A DNA stretch of 52,049 bases from Hirudo medicinalis. Taxonomy: Eukaryota; Annelida; Clitellata; Hirudinida; Hirudinidae. Position 1 is the stretch's first letter. Every line of letters starts with the position of its first letter. The notes under the pieces are model-generated. The model searched no databases. It was given only the letters and a program-made list of their open reading frames with translations, and had not been told where the DNA came from. The position numbers and the translations under genes were made by a program. Positions 1 to 12,802 of the stretch are shown piece by piece. The stretch lies in contig MPNW01001172.1 in assembly GCA_011800805.1 (NCBI GenBank), positions 1 to 52,049 on the forward strand. Direction: 5' to 3'.

Positions 1-8
1 ACAACAAC

Positions 9-40
<32 letters not shown>

Positions 41-110
41 CAACAATAATAATAATAATAATAACAACAACAAGTTGTTGTTATAATAATAATAATAATT
101 ACGAAAATAT
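1..110. repeat. AAT/AAC microsatellite at window start
   Basis: Trinucleotide run with a central inverted AACAAGTTGTT. Similar AAT runs follow at 388-470 and 488-560. Confidence 0.9.
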
Positions 111-117
111 TCAACAG

Positions 118-388
118 TGGTTTCTTACGAAGTGACATTTTTCATTGCTGACGGAAATAAAAGCCTTCTGGAAAATGATGGAATCTTCATAAAAATCTTT
201 GGACGGCAAAGTGACTCTGGGATGAGGAGGCTGAGATGTTGCAGGAAGCGAGGAGCATCTGATGATGATCAAGATGGAGTCGTTCGCATTCAAAATTATT
301 TATTAGCATATTTGTTCGTTTATTCTTTTCAAACATTAACAGCATGCATCTTAAATGAAATCTTATATGATAGAGTTTTTTACATATA

Positions 389-430
<42 letters not shown>

Positions 431-1996
431 TACAATAACAATAATAATAATAATAATGAGAATAATAATAATATAAGTCATATAACAATAATAATAATAA
501 TAATGAGAATAATAATAATATAAGTCATAATAATAATATAAGTCATAATAATAACTCTGGACAAAAAAGAATAATAAAACAAATAATTACTTGAATAATA
601 ATTTGAATAATTAACATTTTTGACATATATATTTAAATATCCCATTTGAATTTCAGTGAGTTGACGAATCAACACCTATTTTTGATAATCCAGGTAACAT
701 TCGTCGTACCACACGTGGTCGACCTGCTGGAAGTGGTGAAAATTGGAGTGTATTTGGAAAAGGAAGGAGATGTTTTTGTAGGAAGAGTGGAGCTGGCAAA
801 ACCTGGTGATGACGTGAAATATGTTGCCAGGTGCGAGTGGTGGGTCATTGAGTGCATTTTTTTAATGCAACATTTCAAGTTATAATTAAAAAGTTTAAAA
901 ATCAAATTAAACATTGCATTAATTTGCAATGACAAGTATTTAATATAAATTGTTTTTGTTACCATTAACAATTATTATTTTATTCATTTTGTTAATAAAT
1001 AAAAAATGAAATAAATGAAACACAATTCATTCAAAATAACACTTAACATTTTTTTTATCCACGATTAATCATATTTATAATTTAGTAAATTATAAATAAT
1101 CATACTTACAATTTTATTTTTTTATCATTTATTATTAGTTACTTAGAATTTTACAGAATAATTAAAATTAATAATTACAATAATTACAGTCGACTCCACG
1201 AACCAGTTCACAGAAAGGAGTACTGCTTTCCACTTGTCAAGGAAGTAATCTTTGGAAATTCAGAAGTGGTTGAAGATGATCAGATGGATGGAGAGGGTTG
1301 TCAGAATTATAAAATTAATGTATATTAATAATTAATAATAATTAATATTAATAAATAATTATATTATGATACGGCGTAATTAAAAGGGTTTCACTTCACT
1401 AATAAGACTTTAATAAGTCTAATAACTAATAAGTCTTTATTCATACAATAATTGTGATGATTTCAAAATATTAACTTTAAAATAAATTTCTGACCGACAA
1501 TTTATTATCTAATTTCTGATTAATTATGAATAATAATACAAATAAATAAGTAATTTAATTAATTAATAAATGCATGAAAATATAGCAAGACAAGAGAGAC
1601 ATAATCTTCATTGACCTCCCATATAACATGATTCTCCAGGGTGGTCTTTATTCTTGTTCTTCTCAAACCTAACGAACTTCTCTATGGAGACTGGGAATGA
1701 ATTGGAGGCTATTTCGTCTACTTTTAAACGTGCTGACCTTTATTGCAACGATCAATCACTCTTCCCGCTCAAACTCGAAGGCGTGAAATCCGTCTGCCTC
1801 CCAACGTGGTCACGTGGACCAATTGCAAAGTTCAAAGTGCATTTCGTGTTTTAAGTTTTTAATTTCTTGAAAGAAAATATCAATATTTAGTTATCAATAA
1901 TAACGATTGTAATTTTGGATTCATTAGTTGTTGTCATGTTTAGTCTAATTGACATGATAATATCATTATTACTTACATTACTTACATTATTATTTA

Positions 1997-2030
<34 letters not shown>

Positions 2031-4547
2031 ACATTATTATTTATATTATAATTTATTATATATTACATTATTATTTACATTATTGTCATTATTATTTATA
2101 TTATTGTTATTATTATTATTATTTATTTTATAAAAATGTTAAAGTAGCAATAATATTTTATTAATCGATTATTTTTTATTTTGCAGTTAATCGGAGAAGA
2201 ATTCAAAACAGAATTCTTCAAAATTAGAATCGGATTTGAAGAAATTTCGAAAACCACTTTAGACCATCTCTCGCTAGATAAGGTGTTTGAGACATGGTTG
2301 TAATTTATTTGTCTTTGTAATTTGTAAAATCAATTATTAACAATATTGTTTCATAAATAGAATATTATCTTTAGAACAATAATTGAACTATTGAAATATT
2401 TGAATTATTTGAAACAATAGACTTATAAAATATATTTTAATATTTAATCTATTAATATAATAATATTAATTCATTATAATATTAATTAATATAATAATAT
2501 TATTTCAATAGTTATTGAAATAACTATTGAAATATTTGAATTATTTGAAACAATAGACTTATAAAATATATTTTAATATTTAATCCTATTTAACGTAAAA
2601 ATTCTAAACAATTGCATCCTAAAAGACAATTTTGAGACATCCCTCTGGTGGTCTTTCGTACGAATTTTCGAGCAACAACACCAATACCACCACCAACATT
2701 AACAACATCAACAACATCAGCAACATCAACAACAACTCCACCAACATCATCATCAACAACAACATCAGCAACACCTACCTTTCCATCTCCATGAAGGATG
2801 GTTGGATTGAACTACCATCCAAGTCCCATGGTTCATCATTCCATGTGAATGAATCCAGCCTCATTGAACTCCAATCATGCGTGACAACTCCAGGTAAGCT
2901 GGAAAAATATACTAGAATGAAAGTGGTTTCGGTTGACGGAAATGATTGTGATTATGATTATGGAATGTACCTGGCTGAAAGTGATTTTAAACAAATTTAT
3001 AATTTAATTCAAGTTCGTCATATTTAATTGCTTACATTATTAATTTCTGAATAATAATTAATCACGTTATTATTGTAATTATTAAAATTTTTTATTAAAA
3101 AATGATAAAACTCTTACTTTCTTCACACATTTCGTGTCACAAACCTCAATTCTCCAGTGCTGGAGTACCTGGTCACAATAAGAACCGATGTGACAAAGAA
3201 CAACTTCACACCTGGATTAGATCAGGTATTCTTCGTCGAAATCCACGGAGACAATGGAAACACTGGAGTCAGGAAACTCTTTCCAGATAATTCTGATTTT
3301 TCGGTGGATTTAAAATTACTTAGTTATTAATTATTTATTACATAATTCGTATAATTATTTACATTGATTGTTTTCATTTAGATGTTTACATTGTCTTACG
3401 GAGTTGTAAGGCGAGTAATTTACTAAACTTCCATGAAATAACAAAGAAATTAAAAACAAATATGTCTTAAGCCTTACAAGAAGTTAAATGTAAATAATAA
3501 TAAGTAAATAGGCGCTAAATAACTCATGTTGCGCCAACAAAGTCCTGTCTCTTTTCTTTAGCGCAGTCATGCGCCAAGACAAAACCTTAACATGAGCTTA
3601 ATGCAAGCCGTATGTGGTCTTTCCTCTGCATGCCATACAAACATTCGCATCAACACATCATCTGAGCTTGTTAATGAACTCCATCCATCTCCAGGTGATG
3701 GCATTCCAGCTCCACGCCGTTGACTTGTCAACTCTCAGGAGGATCTCAGTCGGCCACTTCAGTGGAAAAGAAGTCGTTGATGCTACTGTTGTCGATGCTG
3801 CTGGATCCGAACGTTGTTGCTGTTGTTTCCTTGTTGATGTTGTTGTAACTTGGTTGATTCCCGCTGGAAATACGATGAACAGTCTCCATTTCAATCACGA
3901 AGGGTTGGAGTTTACAGTCTGCAATGTTGAGATTGTTAAATAAAATATTATTGATTTGAAACGTTTTCATTATATTTATAATTATAAATAAGTCAATTTG
4001 TATAGCGCCATAAGCGTACACATCAGGGGCGCTTAGACCATTCATGTAGCGCCTTTTCCCAGAGGCGCTGTATGGTGCTGCAAGCTGGATTGCGAACACG
4101 ACACGTAACGTCTGCTATTTTTACCGCCGCTCGCAGGAACGCAAATCCTCTGAGTCAAGTTGCTATCCACATAGATGTTATACTTTCATTGCTTCAATAA
4201 AAAACATTGGCATAATATTTTATTCATATTTATCTGTAAATTATTTATGAGACGATACTCGTAAATTTCGTTGCAATTTCGTTTATTTGATGTAATTCAT
4301 TAATTAATTATTTATCGATTATATATTTATTTGTTAATTAATTTTTATTAGTTATTTTAAAAATCATTAGTGATTGTTTTATTAAATAGTTGTTAATATT
4401 TTAATAATTAATTAAACTCTCTCAGATGGATCGGAGCTTCGGAAGATGGCAACTTTTCACAACTTTTGCACGCTAATATTTCTGAAATTCAACCTGTTCA
4501 TGCTTTCAACCCAGCAGTTTCAACAGGTGTTCTTATTATTATTATTA

Positions 4548-4582
<35 letters not shown>

Positions 4583-5168
4583 GTTGTTGTTGTTGTTGTT
4601 GTTGTTATTATTATTACTGTTATTATTATTCTGATGGTAATTATTATTATTATTATTATTGTTGTTGTTGTTATTTTTATTATTATCATTATTTCTGTAA
4701 TTTAAATTTCTAAAATCCTCAGCGAGAGAATGGAAGGGCACGATAAGAACCGGAAAGTTCTACGATGACGAAGACGACGACGACGACGATGACGACAACA
4801 AAAACAACAACAATAACAACAACAGCAGCATTCTGTACATAGACGAGTACCCCAAAAGACCAGCCGATTACAAGCAGCTTCCCATATACAAGTCCTACCC
4901 TGACCCCTTGAAAGGGGATTTGTTGATGTTGTTGTATGACCTCGATGGACGCACTGAACTGATGGAGATGGAAGTGACGTCAGAGAGGCCGCTGGAGTTT
5001 GAGCCAGATGAGGAGATTGAATTCAAGGTGGGTGCGGAAGTTATTTCTTTGATGGAATGCACATGCTATTGCTTTTTTTTTATAATATTATTATTATTAT
5101 TATTATTATCACCACCGTTATAATTATTTTTATTATTATTATTAGTAGTAGTAGTATCGTTAATATTG

Positions 5169-5199
<31 letters not shown>

Positions 5200-5243
5200 T
5201 ATTATTTTTATTATTTTTATCATCATCATCATCATCGTCGTCG

Positions 5244-5291
<48 letters not shown>

Positions 5292-8200
5292 CTGTTATTG
5301 TTGTTGTTTTGTATCGTTGCTAATATTTTTATGTTAATTACAATTACCTTAATGTCGATTATAATTATTACAAATTACTACTACGGCTTCATGTTACCGT
5401 TCTGCTAAGTTTAAAAGACTTTAAAAATTAAAGACACCTTTGTTTTGTCAAGGTCTTAGTCACCAGGGACATCAATCAGCCGTACAAAATGAGAATCGGT
5501 GTCAAAGGTGAGACTCAGGAGAACTGGATCCTTGGAAATGTAGGTCGATGGAAATTAAAAATGAAACTAGGTCAAGTCGAGGGTTGAGCTTCAACCTCTT
5601 GACCTATCAACTTTCGTTTCTAAGGTCGCTATCGAAGACCCGACCAATGGCAACGTGTATAAGTTTGAGTTCGAAGAGAGATTGGTCAAGGACGACTATC
5701 TGGATGGATGGGTTGAGGCTTCCTTGTCGGAGTTCGAGGGAAGTGGAAGTTCAGAAGAGTGCATGAAGGCCCGCATTCCTCGTGAGATGAATTGTTGTCC
5801 ATTTAATTAAATTGGTGAATTGTTGTTAAATAATTATTAATAACAGTTAATTAAATAACTGAGGATGTGTTGTAGAGGTTGTTTTGTGTAATGTAATGTT
5901 ATGTAATGTAATAGAGTTGTAATGTGTCCGTTCATATTTTAAATGGATTATTTAGTAAACGAGAATATAAGTGAATGTTTTTTGGCTGTTGATGAGTTGG
6001 TAAGTGAATGAGTGGGAGACAGTCACACGAAAGTTACATGCAATGTTCAACCCTCATTCGAAAACATTTGAATTATTTTAAAAATCATAAATAATTGATA
6101 AATAATTGATACATTGGATCATCTCAACGAAATAAATGTAAGTGAACAGTTGTAATTAACCAAAGTACAATATTGTATTACATTAAATACATGTAATCCC
6201 CAGTAATCCTCTACAATGTCTTCATCTACACGGGACTGAGGGATGTGACATCGTGTGACCTACAAGTGTCCCTCAACCTGATTGGCCAGCAGGGAGACAC
6301 CGGTATGAGAAGGCTGAGCATACCTGTGCGTCGATCAATGGACCACCCTTTGTTTCGAACAGGAGAGGTACTTTTACCTGCTTTTGTTAGCATTTTTTGT
6401 GTAAATATATTTTGAATATTTCATTTCTTTTGTATTTTTTTTTAGCGATTTTCAACAATTGTAGATTGGATCATTTATTTTAAAATATTATTTTAATAAC
6501 TTCAAATTAACTTTAGTCGATAGTTATTAGCTAAACGTTTACATTTTAGGTCGACCATTTCCAAATAGAGGCAGTCGACCTGATTAATATTCATGAGATT
6601 TCCATCCATGCTCGTTGTAATGAGCGATGTGATTGGACGATAAACAGGGTCATTATAAACTGGGACGATCCAGGTGGCCACAAGGAATGCGAAATGTTTC
6701 TCAACAGGTTCAATCAACGTGATTAGCTTGATGATGATTTGGTGGCACTAATAAATTTGCTAATTAGTAAACATGTATTATGCTAATATATGCTAAACAC
6801 TGAATAAATGATTAGATTACGCCAATCGTAATTTATTTACATAGCGCCATAAGCGAAGCATCAGAGGCGCTTTTTTTTTTTATAACCATTTATATAGCGC
6901 CGCTTCCCAAGGTTTCTCCCTGGCGGTTCAGTCTGGGTTTCGAACACGACACGTAAGGTCTACTACTTTTTATCGTTGCATGCAGGGGTTCTGACATGTA
7001 ACCCTCTGAGCTAACCTGTACTGCAAAGAATCGAGTAAATGTTTGTAAATATGTTAAATTATGAACTTATACCAACAGGGGTCATCAAGTTCAATTGAAA
7101 CATGTTTTTACTTAAACCGAATGAGCGCATTTAATTAGTAAACATTGAATTTTTTAAGTGATTAATCACGTCATTAAGTCATTCCCAGCCTCTTGAAATT
7201 TGAAGAGAACGACGAGTACCTGGAAAAGTCATTCGAACTGAAAAATTACAAACCAGGTGTTCCATAATTACCTCTAATCATTCAAACTCATTAGGATGAA
7301 TGATTTTTAAGCCGATTTGAATGATCAGAACGTTGTTGTTGTTGTAGTTGTTGTTAGTAGCAATGTTAAGCAAGGAGGACATATTAATTCCAAACCTCCA
7401 ACAGATTCCTGGAAATTACACCTGCATTACAAGAGAACGCGAAACGGAGGAGGAAAAACTCCCGATGATGAGAACTTCCATCCCTTGAAGGAAATAAAGC
7501 TGGTCGTCTACGGAGACAAAGGATGGTCGAAAGAAATGAGACTTTCTGCTTTGGTTGATCATTTGGACGGACGCTCGAGAGTGGAGTATCAGGTAGTATC
7601 AGGGAGTATCAGGTAGTATCAGGGAGTATCAGGGAGTATCAGGGAGTATCAGGGAGTATCAGGTCACTCGTTTGAGAACAGAAACATTTCATTGTTTTTG
7701 TTTTGTCGTTGTTTTAATAAATATTATTTTGTTTGGAATAAGTACATTTGAACATTTATAATTAGTTTTATGTTAATTCTCCAGGAAATACTTTTTTTTA
7801 TATTTCTTTTATTTAATTGCTAATAAATAATAATTGCTGAATTTATTCAACACTGATTTTATTCTCGAAAGAACATTCGTCAAAATTCATAATTCGTATT
7901 AATTAACCATTTATTTATTTAGAAATGTATTTGAATATTTAGTTTGAAAACACCTTCCATTCAAGCCTGGGCAGCTTCTACAAAGTGAGAATTGGGATTC
8001 CAGAAGAAATTTCAGGTCCAACGAAGCATGAAATCGGAAAAGTAATGCTTCAAACTTTAACATTTATTACTAATAAGTTTTAAATCATTAATATATTTTT
8101 AACCATTAATATATTTTTAACCATTAATATATTTTAATATTAATATTATTATTAATCATTAATATATTTTAATGATTAAAATATTTTAATCATTAATACA

Positions 8201-9676
8201 TTTTAATCATTAAAAAACTTTCAATGANTTTTAACCATTAATATATTTTTAACCATTAATATATTTTAATCATTAATATATTGTTAATCATTAATATATT
8301 TTAATGATTAAAATATTTTAATCATTAATACATTTTAATCATTAAAAAACTTTCAATGAATCCATTTAAATCTTAATTTCACTTTTATCAATTTGTCAAT
8401 ATTTTCCGAAGATTTTCCTGCAAAATGAAAGTCAGCAGACGACTTTCGCTTTCGAAATGAACGGATGCGTTGAGAAAAACAACTTTAACGATGGCTGGAA
8501 AGAAGCACCTGTTGCACCGTTTGTTGGAAACACCGTAGGGGATCTTGAGACCTCCCACGTGGAAGCGTGTCTTATGGGGACATGCCAAGGTTTTATTTTG
8601 CTGCCTCTTCATTTATTTTCATTTTCGGCCACAATGTTTTTATAATGACATTGTAATTAATAATTTTGAATAACAACATAACGACTAATATCGAATTTTT
8701 AATAAGACGTTTAATTAGTGTTTTAAAAATAATAAAAAATTATGTCATTCCATCAATAGTGTTATTGCTTAACAACTATTACTATTACTTAACAAGTTCT
8801 GACCTACGGAGTTCAAGTGCAAACCGGAAGTGCTCCAAGTTCATCCACCGATGACGTCATCTTCGTGGAAATTTTTGGAACGAGAGGAAGTTCTGGGCGC
8901 AGGAAACTCATGGAAAACCTGAGTGGAAATTCCAAGAATTTCGTCAGAGGGCAGGTGGTTTTAATAATGAGTAACTGATCACACTCAGAGAACCAATAAA
9001 TATTATTATTTTTATTATTATTAATGTTAACATCACTATTGTTAGTGTTATTATTCTTATTATTAACATGAATAATCAATTACATGACCAATAAATTCGT
9101 TAACTTATTAACTAATTAATAATAAATATTATTATTTTTATTATAATTAATGTTAACATCACTATTGTTAGTATTATTATTCTTATTATTAACATGAATA
9201 ATCAATTACATGACCAATAAATTCGTTAACTTAATAACTAATTCTCAACCAATCACGTCATCAATCATTTTAGTTGGACGTCTTCCTTCTCGAGGCAGTG
9301 GACCTCCAACGCGTGGAAAGAATCCACCTCGGACGGATGAACCTTGGCAACGGTGGATGGATGGTCGACTTAGTCACGGTTGTTGTCCTTAGCAACGACA
9401 CCGTGACGAACTACAAGTTCAACTGCTCGTGGTACGCGACCGAGCATAATTACATATTTATTTTAAAATTATTTTCATATTTATACGAACAAGCGATGCA
9501 ATGCAGTACGTAGATAACAACAATATTCTGAAAGTCTTTTAAATATTTATTTTGAATTCACAATGTCTCAAAAATACTCGTCTCAATTTCGATCAAGTTG
9601 GATCTCAAAAGAGGATCCGGTGAAAGAAATCTTCCTGACGAACTTTGAAGCGACGAAGGAAGAGAATCCGACTTAG
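118..9676 (+). CDS. LOXHD1: LOXHD1-like PLAT-repeat protein, 5' partial
   Basis: About 1,072 codons of a protein made of tandem PLAT (lipoxygenase homology) domains; the 5' end lies outside the window. Exons: 118-~278, 694-830, 1190-1296, 1640-1836, 2187-2282, 2626-2893, 3158-3303, 3695-3903, 4426-4526, 4723-5027, 5453-5539, 5625-5781, 6204-6367, 6550-6707, 7189-7256, 7405-7592, 7943-8041, 8412-8589, 8797-8954, 9274-9431, 9598-9676 (stop TAG). Seven PLAT units are visible, each spread over three exons. Signatures recur: a first strand like EYLVTIRTD or LTYGVQVQTG, a core FVEIHGDNGNTGVRKL, then KVRIG or KMRIG, then the YKFNC-type end. LOXHD1 is known as a membrane-cortex PLAT protein of hair cells and has 15 PLATs in mammals. 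The last exon closes the seventh repeat with no extra domain. Asn- and Asp-rich inserts occur in loops. The first exon's donor and the 1836 and 3903 donors are the least certain. Other PLAT-only proteins cannot be excluded. Confidence 0.85.
4001..4170 (-). mobile_element. tRNA-derived SINE copy 1
   Basis: On the minus strand it reads an A-box-like GACTCAGAGGA, GTTCCTGCGAGCGGCGGTAA, a B-box-like GTGTTCGCAATCC, then a GCGCC-rich tail with TGGCGCTATA. It lies in a LOXHD1 intron, opposite in orientation to the gene. Confidence 0.75.
4532..4700. repeat. TTA/TTG microsatellite
   Basis: Alternating blocks of TTA and TTG in the LOXHD1 intron 4527-4722. It produces poly-Leu, poly-Ile and poly-Asn pseudo-ORFs. 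Confidence 0.9.
5084..5305. repeat. TTA and ATC microsatellite
   Basis: TTA block followed by about 60 bases of ATC/TCG repeats. Intron 5028-5452 of LOXHD1. Confidence 0.9.
6841..7025 (-). mobile_element. tRNA-derived SINE copy 2
   Basis: Same family as copy 1: AGCTCAGAGGG head, CGTGTCGTGTTCGAAACCC B-box region, AGCGCC tail with a poly-A/T tract at 6870-6881. Intronic in LOXHD1, antisense to it. Confidence 0.75.
7585..7664 (+). repeat. 10-bp minisatellite spanning a LOXHD1 splice donor
   Basis: Eight units of AGTATCAGGG/T. The first unit is the end of exon 7405-7592 and its donor (CAG|GTAGTA); later units repeat the donor core. Confidence 0.9.
8090..8360. repeat. AT-rich ATTAATATATTTTTAACC repeats with a single N
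   Basis: About 130 bases before and after the N at 8228 are near-identical, ending in AAAAACTTTCAATGA both times. LOXHD1 intron. Confidence 0.8.
8990..9242. repeat. Tandem duplication, two copies of about 125 bp
   Basis: Both copies share TTAACATCACTATTGTTAGT and ACATGACCAATAAATTCG in order, with few differences. Within the LOXHD1 intron before exon 9274. Confidence 0.85.
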
Positions 9677-10441
9677 ACGAGCAGACGTCCTACCACCACT
9701 GCCATCATCAAATAATTGACAACAATTATTATTTAATTAATACGCAATTTAATAATAATAACAATAATAATAATAACAGTAACAATAATAATTGCTGACT
9801 TAATAAGATTATGATACTACGATAATAAGTAATTTCATTAATTACTTATAATTACGAATAATATTTGCCAAATTAATGAGATTACGATGTTATGTTAAAA
9901 AGAAAGTTAATTAATTATTAATTAATTGAAATGGTAATTGTAATTAATTAATTATTAATTAAAATTATAATTATAACTAATTATTAATTAATTAATTAAA
10001 ATGATAATTGCAATTAATTAATTATTAATTAATTAAAAACATCCGCAACGAAAAACTCACGAAAATTCGTGAAAATATGTGCATGAAAGTCGGACAAGAT
10101 TCAAATCCATGGGTAAAAAAATTTTTAGTGACACTGGAATCAACATTTGCAAGGACATTAAAACCTTTGAGTAATTAAACAATATTAATGATTCAAATCA
10201 ATTGTAATAATAAATTTTTTAATTCAAATGATTAGTCACATGTTCAAACATATTATTGCATCTTTTACAATATTTTCAAGACTGCCCTCAATCCTTTTGA
10301 AGGGGATTGCATCAGGAGCACTGATGTTTTTGAAAAATAATAGAAACCAAACAAAATAATAAAATCAATTTGATTTATTCTCAATAAATAATTATTACTC
10401 AATTTGTAAAGAAAAAAAAGAGATACAATCTGTGTTGAATG
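9677..10441. other. Intergenic, LOXHD1/ALG14 convergent 3' ends
   Basis: Very AT-rich; AAT runs at 9745-9795 and palindromic TTAATTAATTATTAATTAAT clusters at 9905-10040. Should hold both 3' UTRs. No exon seen. Confidence 0.7.
10374..10379 (-). terminator. Polyadenylation signal, ALG14
   Basis: TTTATT on + is AATAAA on -, 63 bases beyond the ALG14 stop. Confidence 0.5.
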
Positions 10442-11556
10442 TTAAAAAATCCAGCCGAGATAAGTCGAATAGGGGTACTGTCTCTGCAGGGAGCTCCACT
10501 GCACCACGAATTGGTCAGCAATGTAATAAAGTATTTTGCCCGACAGAGAAATGGACGTCACCCGGCAGATGCTTCTACGAAAATTATTTTTGGGGCCCTC
10601 AAGAAAAATATCCTGGACAGGAATGCCACCAGACATATCGGGACGCAGGTACCGGGGCCATTGCACAGGATCAGTTCCGGCCTGGACCAAATGTAGACTT
10701 TGAAGGCATCGAGGGTGGCAAGAGAGGTCGTGGCTAGGGAAGTAACCCACAGCTGGTGTACATTTCTGCTTCTACGAACTTTGCAGACCGTGTAAGCGTT
10801 CGCCCGTGCAACGGATTCCATGTCGATGATTTTTTGCTCGCTCAGCTGGTCGTTGTTGGCGACCAAGTAGATTCTTGGAGTGTAATTGTCGGGCAGGTTT
10901 TGCACCAGCTTCATCATTTCAGCGGAGTGTCCACCTAAATGTATAAATCGAACAAAAAAAATTATGAAAATTGTACTGTCTTTGACTGCATTAAAAATTA
11001 TCAAAACATTTTTATAATACACCAAAGAACTAAAAACAAAAAAAAATATATCAAAGAACTTAGTACATTTAATCAAATTAAATAAAAACAAATAAATACT
11101 AAAATATAAATACAAACTTAAATAGAAATTAAATAAAAATTCAAATAGAAATTCAAAACAACAAATTAGCAAAGCAAATTGTTTCAGCAGGCAAGCAAAC
11201 CCTTTTTGGGCTTTCTATACAACTGGAATACATATACTAATAGTATATATACAGTTTCTTAGTAATATTTAGAAAACCTGATAGTTTGATAACAAAGCAT
11301 GAAATGTTTAAAAATTTATCAAATACTTCCATTTGAAAGAAAACCCACCTGATCCCATGACTATCATGGTTTTTATTTGCTTATTGTACAATTCACATTT
11401 TCCGGGACACTTCTTAGTAACCCGTTTTCGTCGTATCATGCCTAATACGTAAAGCAAACGAGTAAATAGCAGTGTGGCCAAAGTGGTAACCACATTGGAA
11501 GTTGTCAGAAATTCCTCGTACTCCATCTGCTTTTGTTTTTGTTGTGATGACGACAC
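10442..11556 (-). CDS. ALG14: ALG14, UDP-GlcNAc transferase membrane subunit (apparent frameshift)
   Basis: ALG14 anchors the catalytic subunit ALG13 to the ER membrane; together they add the second GlcNAc to the dolichol-linked N-glycan precursor. Two exons: 11349-11556 and 10442-10934, joined GGATCAG|GTGGACAC to give the MGSGGHS glycine loop expected of the family. The N-terminus has a hydrophobic segment (about residues 22-42) followed by RRKR. The conserved LCNGPGTCVPIC is intact. After IIFVE the frame runs to a stop, but the conserved C-terminus (SICRV..., SGKILYYIADQFVVQW, ending YLGWIF) continues at once in another frame, so one base appears missing near 10572-10578. No intron can fit there. 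It is either an assembly error or a real break. The start at 11556 gives a family-like length. The gene converges on LOXHD1 and lies just downstream of MFSD1 on the same strand. Confidence 0.88.
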
Positions 11557-11958
11557 AGACGAATTTAAAAGTGCATCTTCAAAACATTTTAGAAACAGCG
11601 GAAAGTTTAATTTTTAGATTTTAAAAGCTTGATATTGGAACTCTGTGGGTAAATGTTATTTGGAATTTTAAATTATTAAAAATGTGCACATTGAACAATA
11701 ACTGAAATCTCGAAGGAGTAACGTCCCAACGCATCACAAGCGATTTCGCGATCCAACAAGCCTCAAAAAAACACCTTCATTGGAATTAGTTTATTGGAAG
11801 ACTACAAACACTTCACAATCTGCTGCATACAAATGAATCAAAAATACTAGAAAAATTCGTTCCAGAATAGTGAGCAAGAATGACATTGCAGTAAGAAATT
11901 AGTGCATAGTTAGGGCCTGAAAAAATTGCAAAACTTTAGGAATGTTTTTCAGCCTCGA
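11557..11958. other. Intergenic, MFSD1 3' end to ALG14 start
   Basis: 402 bases between two minus-strand genes. Holds the MFSD1 poly(A) signal and presumably the ALG14 promoter. No exon seen. Confidence 0.65.
11790..11795 (-). terminator. Polyadenylation signal, MFSD1
   Basis: AATAAA on -, 164 bases beyond the MFSD1 stop and before the ALG14 start. Confidence 0.4.
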
Positions 11959-12768
11959 TTAAGCCTCAGGGTTTCTGTTACCCAAAAGAGGTTCGGTCTC
12001 GCTGGGTTCATCATCTGGCTGCTGGATCGATCCATTACTGGCTTCAAAAGTCTTGATCGACTCCTTCTGAGATTTGCTCAAGTTCAGAACCTTGTTCTAC
12101 AAATTATTTGGTGTTTTTTGGTTTAGTGGATTGTCAGAAGCAGCAACATTGACAGTAACACTTTTATAATTATGAATGAAATCAATATCGTGGCTAATTC
12201 AAAAATTATTCAAGCTATTTTTTAAAATAACCTGAACAATGTAGCGAAAATCACATAATTTAATTACAATTTAATATACTTTGTAATACTATAATAAACA
12301 TTTAAACAAAGTTTAATTATAATGCAAAATATTCCACAATTCTGAAACTGTAAAACAGTGACAAACAGAATATTAGAAAAAAAAAATCAAAAGAAAACCT
12401 ACCCTTGTCCTGTCAAAGATGTTGAGCAGGGAAGCAGTGACGATGCAGAGGATGTTGTTGCCGAGCAGGAAGAGCATTACGTACTTCCATCTGTCCAGAG
12501 TGGCCTCACTTTTACAGAAGAAAATACGATTGATGTGAGTCATATTTAACCATAATTACTAACTACACATAATTAAGTATTTATTAAATAAATATTAAAT
12601 ATTAAATATTTAACCATAATTACTGACTATATATAATTAAGTATTTATTAAATAAATATTAAATATTAAATATTTAACCATAATTACTGACTACACATAA
12701 TTAAGTATATTTATACTGAGTACATAGTTGACTGGTTATTACTCATTGTAATTTTAGGATAGCATGAT

Positions 12769-12802
<34 letters not shown>

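Noticed and set aside
3500..3590. Another SINE copy, from GCGCTAAAT and TGCGCC motifs
   Set aside because: Only the short GCGC words are shared; no A-box, B-box or tail order is seen.
12403..12508. Plus-strand ORF 12358-12549 as a gene
   Set aside because: It is the shadow of an MFSD1 exon on the minus strand; similar shadows occur over RECQL4, GAA-like and ADAMTS-like exons.
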